The notes under the pieces were generated by a model, which did not search any database, was not told the origin of the DNA, and worked only from the letters and a program-made list of their open reading frames with translations. A DNA stretch of 12,841 bases, taken from Schaedlerella sp. (GTDB lineage Bacteria; Bacillota; Clostridia; Lachnospirales; Lachnospiraceae). This document shows positions 1 to 6,078 of the stretch, piece after piece. The stretch covers positions 1 through 12,841 of the forward strand of contig JAHHTO010000068.1 of NCBI GenBank assembly GCA_020024595.1. Direction: 5' to 3'. The translations under genes were made by a program, and so were the position numbers. How positions within the stretch are numbered: the first letter of the stretch is position 1; the number at the start of each line of letters is the position of its first letter.

Positions 1-2
1 TT

Positions 3-92
3 TGTTATTTTTTGAATGCTTACTTTTATTTTACATATTATAAATTAGGTATCGTTATAAGTCAATTAATTATCAAATCCCCATTTGTCTAA
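3..92 (+). CDS. Possible 3' end of a gene entering from the left (hydrophobic C-terminus)
   Basis: A reading frame is open from the window edge to a TAA at 90-92, about 29 codons. It is rich in Tyr, Phe, Leu and Ile, as in the last membrane segment of an integral membrane protein. A strong stem-loop follows within 15 bases, which is where a gene end would be expected. The DNA is so AT-rich that an open frame of this length could be chance, and there is no recognisable motif. No function can be assigned. Confidence 0.22.
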   Translation, partial: CYFLNAYFYFTYYKLGIVISQLIIKSPFV

Positions 93-103
93 ATCTAATC
101 AAC

Positions 104-139
104 AATCACTCTTCTGTAACAAACGGAAGAGTGATTTAT
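104..139 (+). terminator. Stem-loop, probable terminator for a gene to the left
   Basis: The 11-base arms at 104-114 and 126-136 are perfectly complementary (AATCACTCTTC / GAAGAGTGATT). Three more pairs, one of them T-G, close the stem toward a 5-base AACAA loop. On the + strand it is followed by TTTATAGTTTATT, an interrupted T-rich tail. This fits a weak Rho-independent terminator for the possible partial gene ending at 92. The minus-strand tail is less T-rich, so the + direction is preferred. Confidence 0.5.
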
Positions 140-247
140 AGTTTATTGATTATACTTATTTCAAGCACTATTAGTACTTCTTTCTCGAATTTATATATGT
201 TATTATAATTATACAAGAAATCTAATATAATAGAAGGGGCAATTAAA

Positions 248-437
248 ATAAAAAAATATAAATTATTTATATGTATTGTTGCAATTATAATAAGTATTTT
301 TTGTACAGTTTTCAGTTTTGGTCTTTTGGGCACAACTGACTATTCGAGATTTTTAAAGTGTATCTTTGGATTTTTTTACTTATAAATCCACTAACAGTAC
401 TTCAATTGATTATACTTCTTTACAAAAAATAAAATAA
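248..437 (+). pseudogene. Possible decayed small membrane or secreted peptide gene
   Basis: An AGAAGGGG ribosome-binding sequence at 232-239 lies 8 bases before an ATA codon, followed in frame by Lys-Lys-Tyr-Lys-Leu and a hydrophobic stretch (FICIVAIIISIFCTVFSFG). This looks exactly like a signal peptide or N-terminal membrane anchor, but there is no ATG. The frame stops at 383-385, just after a run of seven T (371-377). Removing one T would carry the frame on to TAA at 435-437 through a Ser/Thr-rich tail (STNSTSIDYTSLQKIK). I read this as a small gene with a lost start codon and a one-base frameshift. The protein is not recognised. An unusual ATA start with a short product, or chance in AT-rich DNA, remain possible. 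Confidence 0.3.
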
Positions 438-590
438 TCAGATTTGTCATTTTTAATAATACTATTTTTATCCTAACTATAATATTTTCTACTTCCCATA
501 AATAATTGTTTAGTTTATGAGAGGTTGTCTTTCTTTGACTGCCTCTCCGCTTCTGTATTTTTTCATTAGATTTTCCCCCTTCCTGCATAC

Positions 591-639
591 AAAAAAATTA
601 GACACGTCATAAGCGTTTTGCTTAAAATAACGTGTCTAA
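591..639 (-). terminator. Rho-independent terminator of the GGGtGRT unit
   Basis: Arms at 598-607 and 630-639 are perfect 10-base complements (TTAGACACGT / ACGTGTCTAA). A small inner stem (AAGC / GCTT) closes the loop. Read on the minus strand, the stem is followed by seven T (591-597). It lies about 40 bases past the stop codon of the GGGtGRT gene and should end that transcript. Confidence 0.88.
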
Positions 640-679
640 CTTTTATTTCTTAAAATCTAATGAATCAAACCATCATTTA

Positions 680-1690
680 TTAGAATTTTCCTTCTTTCGC
701 TGCTTCTTCAATAGAAACGGCTACTGCAACAGTCATACCAACCATCGGGTTGTTACCTGCGCCGATAAGACCCATCATCTCTACGTGAGCCGGTACAGAA
801 GAAGAACCTGCAAACTGTGCATCAGAATGCATACGTCCAAGAGTATCTGTCATACCATAAGAAGCCGGTCCTGCAGCCATGTTATCTGGGTGAAGTGTAC
901 GTCCTGTACCACCACCGGAAGCAACTGAGAAGTACTTCTTACCTTGTTCCATACATTCTTTCTTGTATGTACCTGCAACCGGATGTTGGAAACGTGTCGG
1001 GTTGGTAGAGTTACCTGTAATAGATACGTCTACACCCTCTTTGTGCATAATTGCAACACCCTCACGTACATCATTTGCTCCATAGCAGTTTACTTTAGAA
1101 CGAAGTCCATCAGAGTATGCAATTCTCTGAACTTCTTTTAATTCTCCTGTATAATAATCATAATCTGTCTCTACATAAGTAAATCCGTTAATTCTGGAAA
1201 TAATCTTTGCAGCATCTTTTCCAAGTCCGTTCAGGATAACACGAAGTGGTTTTTTACGAACTTTGTTTGCCTTTTCAGCGATACCGATAGCACCTTCTGC
1301 CGCTGCGAAAGACTCGTGTCCTGCAAGGAATGCAAAACAATCTGTATCTTCTTCCAGAAGCATCTTTCCAAGATTACCATGTCCCAGACCTACTTTACGC
1401 TGATCTGCTACAGAACCTGGGATACAGAAAGCCTGAAGACCTTCTCCGATTGCTGCTGCTGCGTCTGCTGCTGTCTTACATCCTTTTTTGATTGCAATTG
1501 CTGCACCTACAGTATATGCCCAGCATGCGTTTTCAAAACAGATTGGCTGAATACCTTTTACCTGATTGTATACATCCAGTCCGGCATCCTTTGTAATCTT
1601 CTCTGCCTCTTCGATAGAAGCAATGCCATAGCTGTTTAAAACTTCATTGATTTTATCAATTCTTCTTTCATATGATTCAAATAAAGCCAT
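680..1690 (-). CDS. GGGtGRT protein (conserved, function unknown)
   Basis: A 336-residue protein carrying the motif that names its family, GGGTGRT at residues 259-265, within SVASGGGTGRTLHPDNMAAG. Other Gly-rich conserved-looking stretches are GLGHGNLGKM (101-110), VILNGLGKDAA (151-161) and GLIGAGNNPMVGM (307-319). It has seven cysteines (51, 56, 71, 89, 118, 202, 246), no signal peptide and no clear membrane segment, so it is probably cytosolic. The GAGGAGG site just before the ATG supports this start. In Clostridia this family sits beside a NifU-like scaffold protein, as here. A shared role in handling iron-sulfur clusters, or maturing a metalloenzyme, is inferred from that pairing only. 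The gene ends in a strong terminator and is probably cotranscribed with the scaffold gene. Family assignment is confident; the biochemical role is unknown. Confidence 0.93.
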   Translation of the reverse strand: MALFESYERRIDKINEVLNSYGIASIEEAEKITKDAGLDVYNQVKGIQPICFENACWAYTVGAAIAIKKGCKTAADAAAAIGEGLQAFCIPGSVADQRKVGLGHGNLGKMLLEEDTDCFAFLAGHESFAAAEGAIGIAEKANKVRKKPLRVILNGLGKDAAKIISRINGFTYVETDYDYYTGELKEVQRIAYSDGLRSKVNCYGANDVREGVAIMHKEGVDVSITGNSTNPTRFQHPVAGTYKKECMEQGKKYFSVASGGGTGRTLHPDNMAAGPASYGMTDTLGRMHSDAQFAGSSSVPAHVEMMGLIGAGNNPMVGMTVAVAVSIEEAAKEGKF

Positions 1691-1826
1691 TTAATTGTCC
1701 TCCTCGTTATAAGCACTCAGCAGTTCACCTTTCACTGCCTGCGTGCGATACATGTCATCGCCGTCAGTAAATTTATTCCTAGACCTACCGGGCGATTTTA
1801 TACCTTTATACTGATATTGCCGTTTC
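1691..1826 (-). other. Structured spacer with two hairpins and a short leader frame
   Basis: Between the scaffold and GGGtGRT genes the transcript can fold twice. Hairpin 1 (1757-1796) has a perfect ATCGCC / GGCGAT base, then a 2-base bulge and six more pairs including G-U. Hairpin 2 (1713-1746) has GCAGT / ACTGC topped by a 9-base loop, with an outer GCAC / GTGC. Both leave the GAGGAGG ribosome-binding site free. A frame starting at 1753 encodes 20 residues, beginning MYRTQAVKGELL, and its stop codon (1691-1693) abuts the GGGtGRT ATG, as in translational coupling. Its own ATG lacks a good ribosome-binding site. The RNA may set the relative expression of the two genes. It matches no riboswitch class I can recognise. 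Confidence 0.4.
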
Positions 1827-2519
1827 TTACTCTTTACGCGGGTCGATAATCTTCACTGCGTCATCCACGCGTCCGTACTGACCTTTTGCTTTCTCCCATG
1901 CATCGTTCGGAGTATCCCCTGCTTTAATAAAGTCTGTGAACTTACCAAGGCTTACGAACTGGTATCCGATGATCTCATCATTTTTATCCAGAGCGATTCC
2001 TGTTACATAACCTTCTGCCATCTCCAGATAACGTGGACCTTTTGCAAGAGTTCCATACATTGTACCAACCTGAGAACGGAGTCCTTTTCCAAGATCTTCC
2101 AGACCAGCACCGATCGGGAGTCCATCTTCTGAAAATGCACTCTGTGTTCTTCCGTATACGATCTGAAGGAACAATTCTCTCATTGCTGTATTGATTGCAT
2201 CACAGACAAGGTCTGTATTCAAGGCTTCCAGAATTGTCTTACCTGGAAGAATCTCAGATGCCATCGCTGCTGAGTGTGTCATACCAGAACATCCGATAGT
2301 CTCAACCAGAGCTTCCTGAATAATACCGTCTTTTACGTTCAAAGTCAGCTTACATGTACCCTGCTGTGGAGCACACCAGCCTACACCATGTGTCAGACCA
2401 GAAATATCTTTTACTTCTTTTGCTTTTACCCATTTTGCTTCTTCCGGAATCGGAGCCGGTCCGTGATTTGCACCCTGTGCTACCGGACACATCATTTCTA
2501 CTTCATGTGAATAAATCAT
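1827..2519 (-). CDS. NifU/IscU-like iron-sulfur cluster assembly scaffold protein
   Basis: A 230-residue protein beginning MIYSHEVEMMCPVAQGANHG. The ATG at 2519 is chosen because AAAGGAG lies 7 bases upstream; the frame runs on to 2630, but those extra residues have no such site and would cover the promoter. The central part, ETIGCSGMTHSAAMASEILPGKT and on to the Cys at 106, resembles the NifU/IscU fold, in which conserved cysteines hold a transient iron-sulfur cluster. Cysteines are at 11, 49, 56, 77 and 106. The C-terminal part (about 140-230) is an extra domain absent from classical IscU and is not recognised. No SUF or ISC genes (cysteine desulfurase, SufB) are nearby. Its partner is instead the GGGtGRT protein, so it may serve a specialised target rather than general cluster assembly. 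Membership in the scaffold-like family is well supported; the actual client is unknown. Confidence 0.88.
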   Translation of the reverse strand: MIYSHEVEMMCPVAQGANHGPAPIPEEAKWVKAKEVKDISGLTHGVGWCAPQQGTCKLTLNVKDGIIQEALVETIGCSGMTHSAAMASEILPGKTILEALNTDLVCDAINTAMRELFLQIVYGRTQSAFSEDGLPIGAGLEDLGKGLRSQVGTMYGTLAKGPRYLEMAEGYVTGIALDKNDEIIGYQFVSLGKFTDFIKAGDTPNDAWEKAKGQYGRVDDAVKIIDPRKE

Positions 2520-2561
2520 GTTAATACTCCTTTCAAATATGAATGATTTTTCTCCCGCATA

Positions 2562-2582
2562 ATGTTGATAAAAATTTAACAT
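2562..2582 (-). promoter_or_regulatory. Inverted repeat in the scaffold-gene leader, possible operator
   Basis: On the minus strand, arms ATGTTAA and TCAACAT flank a 7-base A/T spacer (six of seven pairs match). The repeat starts a few bases downstream of the predicted transcription start and 43 bases upstream of the ATG. It could bind a repressor or form a small leader hairpin. The half-sites recall Rex-type TGTTAA boxes, but the spacing is about three bases too long for that consensus, so no regulator is assigned. Confidence 0.35.
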
Positions 2583-2594
2583 CACACTACTTTT

Positions 2595-2623
2595 ATTGTC
2601 GCATAAAAAAGCCAGTACGTCAA
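2595..2623 (-). promoter_or_regulatory. Promoter of the scaffold/GGGtGRT unit
   Basis: Minus strand: TTGACG (2618-2623), exactly 17 bases, then GACAAT (2595-2600). The -35 box is near consensus and the -10 matches at four positions. It lies between the cinA stop codon and the scaffold ATG and gives a leader of about 70 bases, so this pair can be expressed apart from the housekeeping operon upstream. Confidence 0.6.
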
Positions 2624-2643
2624 TTGTCACTTTCTACAAGTTT

Positions 2644-3159
2644 TTACATCGTTTTTACAAAATCCTGTTCTAACATTTGGACTGCGAGTTTCAATACTTC
2701 TTCCACGGTATGCAGACGGTTTTCCATTCTATTTCCGGTAAAATGCAGTTCTTTCACACAAACTTTCCCATCCACACTGCATCCTACATACACCAGACCT
2801 ACCGGTTTTTCCTTGGTTCCTCCGCCAGGTCCGGCGATTCCGGTAGTACTGAGTCCAACATTGCTCCCAGATACTCTAGCTGCCCCAAGTGCCATCTCTT
2901 CTGCTGTTTCTATGCTGACTGCGCCGAACTGTTCCAAGGTCTCATGCCGTACACCGACCAGCCGTTCTTTTGCCTCATTTGCATATGTAACATAGCTTTC
3001 ATTCAGCACATTAGACGCTCCAGCTGCGTTCACTATAGCACCGGACACCAGACCTCCCGTACAAGATTCTGCTGTGCTGACCGTCATATTTCTTTCCTTT
3101 AAAAGCTGAACCAGATGTTCCTCAAGGTCACATTGCCTATCTTTCTGAAACAATTCCAT
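2644..3159 (-). CDS. CinA C-terminal-domain protein, nicotinamide-nucleotide amidohydrolase (PncC-type)
   Basis: A 171-residue stand-alone CinA C-terminal domain. Proteins of this type deamidate nicotinamide mononucleotide to nicotinate mononucleotide, recycling the product of NAD-dependent DNA ligase and similar enzymes. Visible signatures are STAESCTGG (28-36), containing the proposed catalytic Ser, a conserved Lys at 64 within YANEAKERLVGV, and TTGIAGPGGGTKEKPVGLVYVG (105-126). The N-terminal molybdopterin-binding-like domain of full CinA is absent, so it is a short PncC/YdeJ-like form. GGAGG about 11 bases before the ATG supports the start. It is the last gene of the yicC-to-cinA operon, 31 bases after pgsA. 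Its link to transformation competence is only historical naming. The family call is very secure. Confidence 0.92.
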   Translation of the reverse strand: MELFQKDRQCDLEEHLVQLLKERNMTVSTAESCTGGLVSGAIVNAAGASNVLNESYVTYANEAKERLVGVRHETLEQFGAVSIETAEEMALGAARVSGSNVGLSTTGIAGPGGGTKEKPVGLVYVGCSVDGKVCVKELHFTGNRMENRLHTVEEVLKLAVQMLEQDFVKTM

Positions 3160-3190
3160 CTGCCCTTCCTCCAGTCATTCTCCTTCTATC

Positions 3191-3733
3191 TTACATGCCA
3201 CCTTCTGTCAACACCTGCTTATTCTTTAATATATAATCCAGAAGAGAAATAATCGTCAGTGCAAGTGCGATCCAGACAAGAATCATACCGATCATATCAA
3301 ATATTCCACCCAGATCCATGATCAAAACAATAATCATTGCCATTTGGAATACCGTCTTGAACTTTCCCCAATAACTTGCTGCAATGACAATTCCATTATC
3401 TGATGCAACCAGACGGAAACCACTGATAATAAATTCTCTGGCGATAATCACAATCACGATCCATGCCGCCAGTTTTTCCATCTCTATCAAACAGATCATT
3501 GCAGAACATACAAGCAACTTATCAGCCAGTGGATCCATGAACTTTCCAAAATTAGTGACCAAATTATATTTTCTTGCAATCTTACCATCTAACAGATCTG
3601 TCAAACTGGCAATACAGAACAAGATAAGCGCAATCCACTTATTTGCAGCTCCACCCACATCAGTCAGCATAAAAAACACAAAAAACGGAACCATGATAAT
3701 CCTAAGTACAGTCAATTTATTTGGTAAATTCAT
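3191..3733 (-). CDS. pgsA: CDP-diacylglycerol--glycerol-3-phosphate 3-phosphatidyltransferase
   Basis: A 180-residue integral membrane enzyme that makes phosphatidylglycerophosphate, the committed step to phosphatidylglycerol and cardiolipin. The complete CDP-alcohol phosphotransferase motif is present: D46, D49-G50, A53-R54, G63, D67 and D71, with standard spacing (DLLDGKIAR through GKFMDPLADK). Several hydrophobic segments flank it (about 8-24, 33-46, 72-105, 125-170). The N-terminal MNLPNKLTVLRIIMVPFF is typical of PgsA. Its ATG overlaps the rimO stop codon by four bases (ATGA), with GGAGG inside the end of rimO, so translation is probably coupled. CDP-alcohol transferases are easily confused with one another, but the N-terminus, length and neighbours (rimO, cinA) favour PgsA. 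Confidence 0.94.
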   Translation of the reverse strand: MNLPNKLTVLRIIMVPFFVFFMLTDVGGAANKWIALILFCIASLTDLLDGKIARKYNLVTNFGKFMDPLADKLLVCSAMICLIEMEKLAAWIVIVIIAREFIISGFRLVASDNGIVIAASYWGKFKTVFQMAMIIVLIMDLGGIFDMIGMILVWIALALTIISLLDYILKNKQVLTEGGM

Positions 3734-5055
3734 TCTACTAATCCTCCTATTAAATCATATTCCAACGCTCCGGTGATTTTCACCTTCGCAAAATCACCAG
3801 ACATGAGTTCTTCTCCGGTCTCCACAAAAATCAACCCGTCCACATTAGGTGCATCTCGATAAGTTCTGCCCACATAGACAGCTTCATCTGCCACTTTTCC
3901 TTCTATCATAACGAGGATTTCCCTGCCTGCCATCTTCTTTGCAGCTTCAAATGCAATCTCCTGCTGCAATTCCATTAACTCTGCCTGACGCTCTTCTTTT
4001 ACTTCTTCATCGATCTGTCCCTGCATCTCGGCAGCCGGGGTATCTTCTTCCGGAGAATAGGTAAATACACCTAGACGGTCAAATTCCATCTCATTTACAA
4101 ATCGATATAATTCTTCATGCTGTTTTTGTGTCTCTCCCGGAAAGCCAGTAATCAGAGTTGTCCGAAGACAAATATCTGGAATCTCTCGGCGAAGCTTTCC
4201 GATAATCTCAACAAGCTCTTTCTTTGACGTCTTTCGTCCCATCCGCTTCAATATCTCGTCGTTGGCATGTTGGATCGGGAGATCCAGATAGTGACAGATT
4301 TTCGGTTCTTCCTTCATCACCTGAATCAATTCATCTGTAATCTCTTCCGGATAACAATACATCACACGAATCCAACGAATTCCCTTTATTTTACAAAGTT
4401 CTTTCAAAAGACGGTGCAAAGATTTCTCTCCATACAAATCCTTCCCGTATAATGTCGTTTCCTGAGCAACCAGAATTAATTCCTTCACTCCCTGCTCAGC
4501 CAGTTCCTGTGCCTCAGCAAGAAGCCTCTCCATCGGAACACTTCGGAACCGTCCTCTGATCTTCGGAATAATACAATATGTACAATGCTTATCGCAACCT
4601 TCTGCAATCTTCAAATATGCAAAGTGACCGCCTGTCGTAATCTGCCTTTTTGTCTTCACTTCCGGAAGCTTCTCCAGAGATTCCATTGTCACTGAAACAT
4701 GCCCTTCCAACGCTTCTTTCACAGCTTCTAGTATCTTATCATAAGCAGTTGTTCCAAGTACTACATCCACTTCCGGTATCTCATCCAGTATCTCCTGTCG
4801 ATATCGCTGTGCAAGACATCCGGTTACGATCAGCGCCTTTAGCTTCCCTGTCTTTTTATACTCTGCCATCTCCAGAATATTCTGAATACTTTCTTCTTTT
4901 GCATCGTGAATGAAACAGCAGGTATTGATCACAATGATATCTGCTTCTGTTTCATCATTCGTCATCTCGTATCCTTTGGAAGCCAAAAGCCCTAACATCA
5001 CTTCTGTATCTGTTAAGTTCTTATCACATCCAAGTGAAATAAATAATATCTTCAT
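3730..5055 (-). CDS. rimO: Ribosomal protein uS12 methylthiotransferase RimO
   Basis: A 441-residue radical-SAM enzyme that adds a methylthio group to a conserved aspartate of ribosomal protein S12. The N-terminal MTTase domain (MKILFISLGCDKNLTDTE) carries the three cysteines of the auxiliary cluster at C10, C46 and C80. The radical-SAM CxxxCxxC motif is C154-C158-C161 (GCDKHCTYC), followed by IIPKIRGRFRS. The C-terminal 65 or so residues fit a TRAM RNA-binding domain. SLGCDKNLTDTE and the short length distinguish it from the tRNA enzymes MiaB and MtaB. The ATG follows a TGGAG site 9 bases upstream. A hairpin separates it from rpoZ, and it overlaps pgsA by four bases. Confidence 0.96.
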   Translation of the reverse strand: MKILFISLGCDKNLTDTEVMLGLLASKGYEMTNDETEADIIVINTCCFIHDAKEESIQNILEMAEYKKTGKLKALIVTGCLAQRYRQEILDEIPEVDVVLGTTAYDKILEAVKEALEGHVSVTMESLEKLPEVKTKRQITTGGHFAYLKIAEGCDKHCTYCIIPKIRGRFRSVPMERLLAEAQELAEQGVKELILVAQETTLYGKDLYGEKSLHRLLKELCKIKGIRWIRVMYCYPEEITDELIQVMKEEPKICHYLDLPIQHANDEILKRMGRKTSKKELVEIIGKLRREIPDICLRTTLITGFPGETQKQHEELYRFVNEMEFDRLGVFTYSPEEDTPAAEMQGQIDEEVKEERQAELMELQQEIAFEAAKKMAGREILVMIEGKVADEAVYVGRTYRDAPNVDGLIFVETGEELMSGDFAKVKITGALEYDLIGGLVE

Positions 5056-5078
5056 ATAATTTCTCCATTTTGTAATCG

Positions 5079-5109
5079 AAAGGCAGATACCACATGTGCA
5101 TCTGCCTTT
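5079..5109 (-). terminator. Hairpin between rpoZ and rimO, attenuator or processing site
   Basis: Perfect 10-base arms at 5079-5088 and 5100-5109 (AAAGGCAGAT / ATCTGCCTTT) lie just after the rpoZ stop codon. On the minus strand the stem is followed only by CGATTAC, so there is no proper T tract beyond the TTT of the stem. It could be a partial terminator that lowers rimO-pgsA-cinA expression, or an RNA processing or 3'-end-protecting structure. The rimO ribosome-binding site lies just downstream and outside the stem. Confidence 0.55.
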
Positions 5110-5114
5110 TCCGC

Positions 5115-5405
5115 TTATTCCTCCACGGTCTCTTCCACTGCTTCTTCTACCGTTTCTTCCAATTCTTCTCCCGCACTTTCAGCGACAATCTTTAATTTCC
5201 CGTTGTTCAACTCGTCGATTGCGATAGATAGGGGCTTTGTTCCCTGCTTCACATCGACCATCGCCTCATCTCCGTCTATAATCTGTCTCGCTCTTTTAGA
5301 AGTTGCAAGAACGATGGAATACCTGCTGTTGACAATCTTTGTTTCACCTTCTTCAACGTCTCTGTTTACGACTTTCATCAAATCTGTGTACGATGGATGT
5401 AACAT
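5115..5405 (-). CDS. rpoZ: DNA-directed RNA polymerase subunit omega
   Basis: A 96-residue omega subunit, which helps assemble and stabilise RNA polymerase by clamping the beta' subunit. MLHPSYTDLMK at the start and the central SRYSIVLATSKRARQIID with KPLSIAIDEL are family hallmarks. The last 17 or so residues form an acidic tail of repeated Glu-Glu-Thr/Ala-Val-Glu-Glu units, beyond the conserved fold. The ribosome-binding site GGAG lies inside the last codons of gmk, and the ATG is three bases past the gmk stop, so the two are tightly coupled. The gmk-rpoZ order is typical of Firmicutes. Confidence 0.95.
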   Translation of the reverse strand: MLHPSYTDLMKVVNRDVEEGETKIVNSRYSIVLATSKRARQIIDGDEAMVDVKQGTKPLSIAIDELNNGKLKIVAESAGEELEETVEEAVEETVEE

Positions 5406-5408
5406 AAT

Positions 5409-6044
5409 TTATTTTTCTCCTTTCAGACCTCTTAATTCTTCTTTCAAATTCTCAATGAACGCTCCATTCCGCCGAGTTCTTAAATGCTCGGAACAAATAA
5501 TCTGATGCATCTCCTCCACGCAGATCTCCAAATCATCATTGACGACCAGATAGTCATACTCTTCCATCCCATCGGATTCTTCCACTGCTCGCTTCAATCT
5601 GGAATCAATTACATCCATACTCTCGGTTCCTCTTTCGACCAGACGCTTTTTGAGTTCCTCTGCACTCGGTGGCACCACAAATAAAAGTAAGGTGTCTGGA
5701 TATGCTTTTTTTACCTTCAACGCACCTTGAATTTCTATTTCCAGAATAACATCTTTCCCTGAATTCAACTGTTCTTCTACATATGCCTTCGGCGTTCCGT
5801 AGTAGTTTTCTACATACTTAGCATACTCTATCAGTTCTGCTTTCGCAATCATTTTTTCAAATTCTTCTTTTGTTCTGAAAAAATATTCTTTCCCGTCTTG
5901 CTCACCCTCCCGTGGCTGTCTTGTCGTTGCCGAGATTGAAAGTGCGTACGTCTCCTCATATTTTTCCAGAAGCCGTTTCATCAGGGTTCCCTTTCCTGCT
6001 CCGGAAAAACCGGATACTACAATCAGAATTCCTTTTCCGTTCAT
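5409..6044 (-). CDS. gmk: Guanylate kinase
   Basis: A 211-residue enzyme that phosphorylates GMP to GDP with ATP, essential for GTP and dGTP supply and for GMP salvage. The P-loop GFSGAGKGT is at residues 12-20. The GMP-binding region follows (SISATTRQPREGEQDGKEYFF, about 36-56), then YYGTPKAYVEEQLNSGKDVILEIEIQGA. I chose the ATG at 6044, with AGGAGA upstream and MNGKGILIVVSG as a typical N-terminus. The frame stays open to 6116, but that would overlap yicC and add unrelated residues. It sits between yicC and rpoZ as in other Firmicutes, except that no remA gene intervenes. Confidence 0.96.
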   Translation of the reverse strand: MNGKGILIVVSGFSGAGKGTLMKRLLEKYEETYALSISATTRQPREGEQDGKEYFFRTKEEFEKMIAKAELIEYAKYVENYYGTPKAYVEEQLNSGKDVILEIEIQGALKVKKAYPDTLLLFVVPPSAEELKKRLVERGTESMDVIDSRLKRAVEESDGMEEYDYLVVNDDLEICVEEMHQIICSEHLRTRRNGAFIENLKEELRGLKGEK

Positions 6045-6078
6045 ATGCTTCTCTCCTGCTATTTCTATTACTCGTACA

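Larger units (their letters stand above)
1..590. other. AT-rich region without an intact gene
   Basis: This stretch is markedly more AT-rich than the rest of the window and has many A and T runs. Apart from the possible gene end (3-92), the stem-loop (104-139) and the broken peptide frame (248-437), I see only a short imperfect hairpin at 519-547 (GAGAGG / CCTCTC) and an 18-codon frame with a good ribosome-binding site at 510-566 on the minus strand. It looks like the boundary of a decayed or horizontally acquired segment beside conserved genes. Confidence 0.5.

Noticed and set aside
136..333. 65-codon open frame on the minus strand
   Set aside because: It starts with GTG without a ribosome-binding site and is antisense to the more gene-like + strand peptide; its composition reflects AT-rich DNA.
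519..547. GAGAGG / CCTCTC hairpin as a terminator
   Set aside because: Short, with a large loop, and the nearest T run is about ten bases past the stem.
391..588. 65-codon open frame on the minus strand next to the terminator
   Set aside because: Its start lies upstream of the good ribosome-binding site, which instead fits the 18-codon frame in another phase; no recognisable protein.
518..613. Short + strand frame beginning MRGCLSLTASPLL
   Set aside because: No ribosome-binding site, and it runs into the terminator of the opposite strand.
2562..2582. Rex operator
   Set aside because: The half-sites are similar, but the distance between them exceeds the known consensus; kept only as an unassigned inverted repeat.
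2520..2630. 37-residue N-terminal extension of the scaffold protein
   Set aside because: The extension overlaps the promoter and leader, and the internal ATG at 2519 has a strong ribosome-binding site and a family-like N-terminus.
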